A stretch of 64,000 nucleotides of DNA, taken from Isochrysis galbana. Lineage: Eukaryota > Haptophyta > Isochrysidales > Isochrysidaceae. Position 1 is the first letter of the stretch. Each line of letters opens with the position of its first letter. Made by a program: the position numbers and the translations under genes. The notes below the pieces were generated by a model that searched no databases, was not told the origin of the DNA, and worked only from the letters and a program-made list of their open reading frames with translations. Positions 61,249 through 64,000 of this stretch are shown piece by piece. The stretch spans positions 597,382 through 661,381 of the forward strand of contig CM030935.1 of NCBI GenBank assembly GCA_018136815.1, written 5' to 3'.

Positions 61249-61959
61249 TCAGTCGGAAGCAGCTGGCGCGGCCTTCTTGTTTGATGAGAGCTTTGCTTTC
61301 AGCCAAAACACGAACTTGTCAATCTGGCGGTCCAGCCAAGGGTCCGACGGATTGGGCACAAACTTGACGGATGTTTCAGGGACCACAACGGCTGCTGGAA
61401 CCTCGCCAGTGCGAACTGCACGCCGAACCTTGTACACCTTGCCCGAGGACGACCCCCTCGACAGGACAGCACTGGCCAGACGGACAGCAATGAGACCCGA
61501 GGTTGCGATGGCAGCGGCGGGCAACGCCTTGCGTGCCACCTGTCCATAGTCAGTCTTGGAGAAAGCAGCAGTTGATTGAGGCTTCGAGTAGGACTCCTCC
61601 TCCTCCTCCTCCTCCTCCTCCACCTCCTCCTCCGCCGCATCTGCGGGCTCCTCCTCTGCCTCCTCTGCCTCCTCCTGATCCTCCTCTTCCTCCTCGACTA
61701 CGCCCGTCTCCTGCACCTCCTCCTCCTCCTCCTGTCCATCCTCTGCGACCTCCCCATCCTCCTCTTCCGCAGCTTCAGCCATCACCGCCTCGACCTGCTC
61801 CTCCTCATCTTCCGCGGGGGTTTCAGCGGGCGCGACATCGGGCACGGCGAGGCTGGCCGAGACGGCCGCACTCGCCCCAAGCAACAATGTGCACGCCGAG
61901 GCGCTCGCGCACAGCCCCGCGAGCACGCTGAGCAGCAGCAAGGGCACGCGACTTCTCAT
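61249..61959 (-). CDS. Acidic signal-peptide protein with one membrane helix
   Basis: 236 residues. A cleavable signal (MRSRVPLLLLSVLAGLCASA) is followed by an Ala-rich linker and a long Glu-dominated tract (residues about 48-128; runs such as EEEEEVQETGVVEEEEE). Then come FSKTDYGQVARKALP and a predicted membrane helix, AAAIATSGLIAVRLASAVL, and a basic C-terminal part with VYKVRRAVRTGEVPAAVVVP and DRQIDKFVFWLKAKL. The order suggests an ER or plastid-envelope membrane protein with an acidic lumenal domain that could bind calcium (inference). The family is not recognised. The start lies 53 bp after a poly-C tract on the sense strand. Confidence 0.7.
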   Translation of the reverse strand: MRSRVPLLLLSVLAGLCASASACTLLLGASAAVSASLAVPDVAPAETPAEDEEEQVEAVMAEAAEEEDGEVAEDGQEEEEEVQETGVVEEEEEDQEEAEEAEEEPADAAEEEVEEEEEEEEESYSKPQSTAAFSKTDYGQVARKALPAAAIATSGLIAVRLASAVLSRGSSSGKVYKVRRAVRTGEVPAAVVVPETSVKFVPNPSDPWLDRQIDKFVFWLKAKLSSNKKAAPAASD

Positions 61960-62009
61960 GGCCGGAGATCCGACGAGGGTGAGGGAGAGGAGGAAAGAGG
62001 TAAGGCCCG

Positions 62010-62060
62010 GGGGGAAGGGGGGGGGGGGGGGGGGCGCCCAGAGGGGGGGGGGGGGGAATC
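62010..62060 (-). promoter_or_regulatory. C tracts upstream of the acidic membrane protein gene
   Basis: Two G runs on the plus strand (about 62018-62034 and 62043-62056) are poly-C on the gene's sense strand, 60-100 bp before its ATG. This is the same arrangement as at 18987 and 24031. Confidence 0.55.
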
Positions 62061-62285
62061 AAGTGCTTTACTTGTACATTTACGGAGGACTAGAGTAGTA
62101 CAGTAGTACACATCTTACTTAGATAGAATTAAGGAGGCATGCAGCGGCGGTACCCAGACAATACAATATGCAATATGCACGTCCACACAAATAGACCCTG
62201 CCCAAAACCATAACACCATAACCCATAAAGACGTAGCCCCTGTACCCGCCCCTCGGGGAGAGGGCACGCTTTTTCACCCTTGTAG

Positions 62286-62945
62286 CAACTAAGTTCTAAG
62301 TTCTAAGTTTCTACTTGGTTGGCCCTTGGGGGCTTGGGGGTTGGGGGGGCACGAGCCCTCCCTCTCTCCACTCGTCCCCTACCATGGGCCATGGGGGAGG
62401 AACCACCCATCCTCCTGGCACTTGGCATGCCTGATGGCTTGCCAGGAGGAGACTGCCCTACTGACTTACTTACTTCCCCACAGGCTCGCCCCATTCGCCC
62501 GCCCTGGCCAGTCGTGGCCAGCCCATTGCTCCAACCGAACCCTCCCTCCCCCCCTGGCCCCTGGTCCCCTGGTCGACAGGCATACGGGTGCAGGTGCAGC
62601 GTGGGAGCGTGGGGGCCCCAGAGGCTCCGGAGCGCCAGCGAGGGAGAGGCAGGGGAGGCCAGGGCCCAGCCCCAGCCTCCTCTGCCCCCGGAGCTGGCCA
62701 GCTGGCCTCAGGGGTCGTCAGAGGGCAGCTGGAGGAGGCCTGTGCCGCAGGCGCGCCATCGCGCGTGCCGCAGGAGAGGGGAGAGAGAGCGCGGAGAAGG
62801 GGGTGGGCAGCGCCCACCGAAAAATCGGTAAGTCTTGCGCCTGTTTACAGGATAAGGCGGGACCGAGGCCGCCGCCCACCCGGGAGGCATAGGAGGAAGG
62901 GGGGAACGGATCACCGCGGGGGGGAGGGGGGGGGGGGCGCGGGCC
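62286..62945 (+). repeat. SINE-like family A copy with expanded 5' hairpin
   Basis: It starts CAACTAAGTTCTAAGTTCTA then AGTTTCTACTTGGTT: the AAGTTCT unit of the hairpin is repeated. The body (GGCACGAGCCCTCCCTCTCT; CCTGGTCGACAGGCATACGG; CATCGCGCGTGCCGCAGG) follows 18020-18480 and ends at a G tract near 62935. It is the most 5'-complete copy with the 6008-type 3' half. Confidence 0.75.
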
Positions 62946-64000
62946 AGCCGTAGGGCTGTCAAACACTGATGTATAACTACCAACATGTGGGGGGGGCTGC
63001 ATTTTTTGACCGTCCCCCAAAGCCCATGAAAAACTCCCGGGGGGCTCGCCTGCCGCAGTGAAAAATTCCCGAGGAAAATGGTGGGTATTACCGCGCCCCG
63101 CGCCCCCCTCGCCCCCCCTCTGCCTCTGCACACGCGCTGGCGCTGGGGCCCTAACAGTAAAGAACTGGCGGCCGCGCCGCGGGGACGATAAGGTTATTTC
63201 GGGGCCGTTGCTTCATGACACGCGATTCCCCCGAGATCCGTCCGCGCGATCGGGCGCCCGACCTTCATCTCGTGCCTAGAACAGGGAGCGGGAAGTCACC
63301 CGCGGACCCGCCGGAGCACCCCGGGCACCCCACAGCGCGTGCACACGACTGCCTTGGCCACAAAATAGTACGTCCATCCTGACCGCCCCGACCCGCCCCT
63401 CGCAGGAATCGCCCGCGTTCGTACTCGACAACGACCTCTACCTCCTCGACGCTGGGGCCGTCGACGCGTAGCAGCTGGCGAGCGCCAATGTCCAGGCAGC
63501 CCTCGCGGCACTCCTCTGCTCGACAGCGCCTCACCCGGCGCTGATCGACGAGGCTCGGCCTAGGGGTGGCACCAGAAAATCGCGGCTAGTCCCCCGCGCA
63601 AAGGCAAACGCTAGATACTAGCGCCCTCGCCTCCGCATTGGAATTGGGCTAGTGCTGGTGGCGCCCACACAGTACATAGAAATAGTATACGTGTACATTG
63701 TGGGAAACCAATAGCACCACACTCCAAAATCACGATGAGGACGAGAGCTCAGCAACCCCCGAGACTAGAAGAAGGTCTTGCTTCTTAATATTCTCGCCGC
63801 TGACGCAGCCCTGCGAGAATCTAGAGTCTAGCATGGACTCCTCCCTCCGTTCGCCCCCTCATGTGAACTTAGGAAAGATGCAACGAGATTGGCATGTGCA
63901 CGTCAACAAGCTTTTCATTTGGTAGTCGGGAAATGGAAAGCCAAGTCACCATTAGTGTGGATTGGTGGCTCAAATCCAGGATAGTCCTACATCTCGGCTC
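62946..64000. other. Unassigned right edge
   Basis: TAGGGCTGTCAAACA at 62954 is a one-mismatch tip of the TIR element family. The plus strand around 63410-63470 reads ESPAFVLDNDLYLLDAGAVD, which looks protein-like but unassigned. The remaining ~500 bp show no feature. Confidence 0.4.

Overview
The window reads as nuclear DNA of a unicellular eukaryote, most likely a GC-rich alga (haptophyte- or stramenopile-like; the lineage is a guess). The genes have short GT-AG spliceosomal introns (87-264 bp). Eukaryote-specific proteins are present: a 7SK/Bin3-type RNA capping methyltransferase, isoprenylcysteine carboxyl methyltransferase, JmjC, C2/EF-hand and ankyrin proteins, and a lysosomal-type beta-mannosidase. 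LINE, Copia, hAT, TIR and SINE-like elements fill the gaps. Many start codons follow long C or CT tracts on the sense strand. No rRNA, functional tRNA, CRISPR array or bacterial operon was seen.

Host genes, left to right: a three-exon coiled-coil protein (2.36-3.31 kb, +); adenylosuccinate lyase in seven exons (7.56-10.0 kb, +); a methyltransferase truncated by a LINE fragment (14.96-15.38 kb, +); an LRRC34-like leucine-rich-repeat protein (19.1-20.2 kb, +); a JmjC protein (24.1-25.4 kb, +); a DUF1295 membrane reductase-like protein (26.7-27.9 kb, +) and isoprenylcysteine carboxyl methyltransferase (29.2-30.2 kb, +); a membrane-anchored thioredoxin-like protein without CXXC (35.3-36.0 kb, -); a C2 plus EF-hand protein (38.2-40.0 kb, +); an ankyrin protein that I join from three exons (42.1-44.3 kb, -); a two-exon beta-mannosidase with an inserted Cys-rich domain (46.8-50.6 kb, -); a Bin3/MEPCE-like enzyme (53.1-55.8 kb, -); an EamA-type transporter (58.7-59.7 kb, +); and an acidic secretory-pathway membrane protein (61.2-62.0 kb, -). 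These are unrelated housekeeping and signalling genes, with no obvious shared pathway.

The intervals are a mosaic of mobile DNA. Three insertions can be dated by their target duplications: a TIR element at 528-1957 (7-bp duplication), an 879-bp SINE-like element inside a LINE at 16828-17706 (16-bp duplication; removing it restores the LINE reading frame), and a solo LTR at 31331-31962 (5-bp duplication; the empty site exists elsewhere in the window). A 2.4-kb unit at 56247-58618 has ~200-bp inverted ends and carries an MGQY-type gene; a frameshifted relative lies at 4.7-5.4 kb. An intact 637-aa acidic protein with a Cys-pair domain (12.5-14.4 kb) has broken copies at 5.9, 21 and 22 kb, several of them joined to tandem leader repeats that carry a short palindrome. 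Two SINE-like families start with a hairpin. A LINE family carries a covarying hairpin just before its ATG. Seven ~20-bp palindromes lie upstream of the C2/EF-hand gene. These DNA-level signals are the most novel content here.
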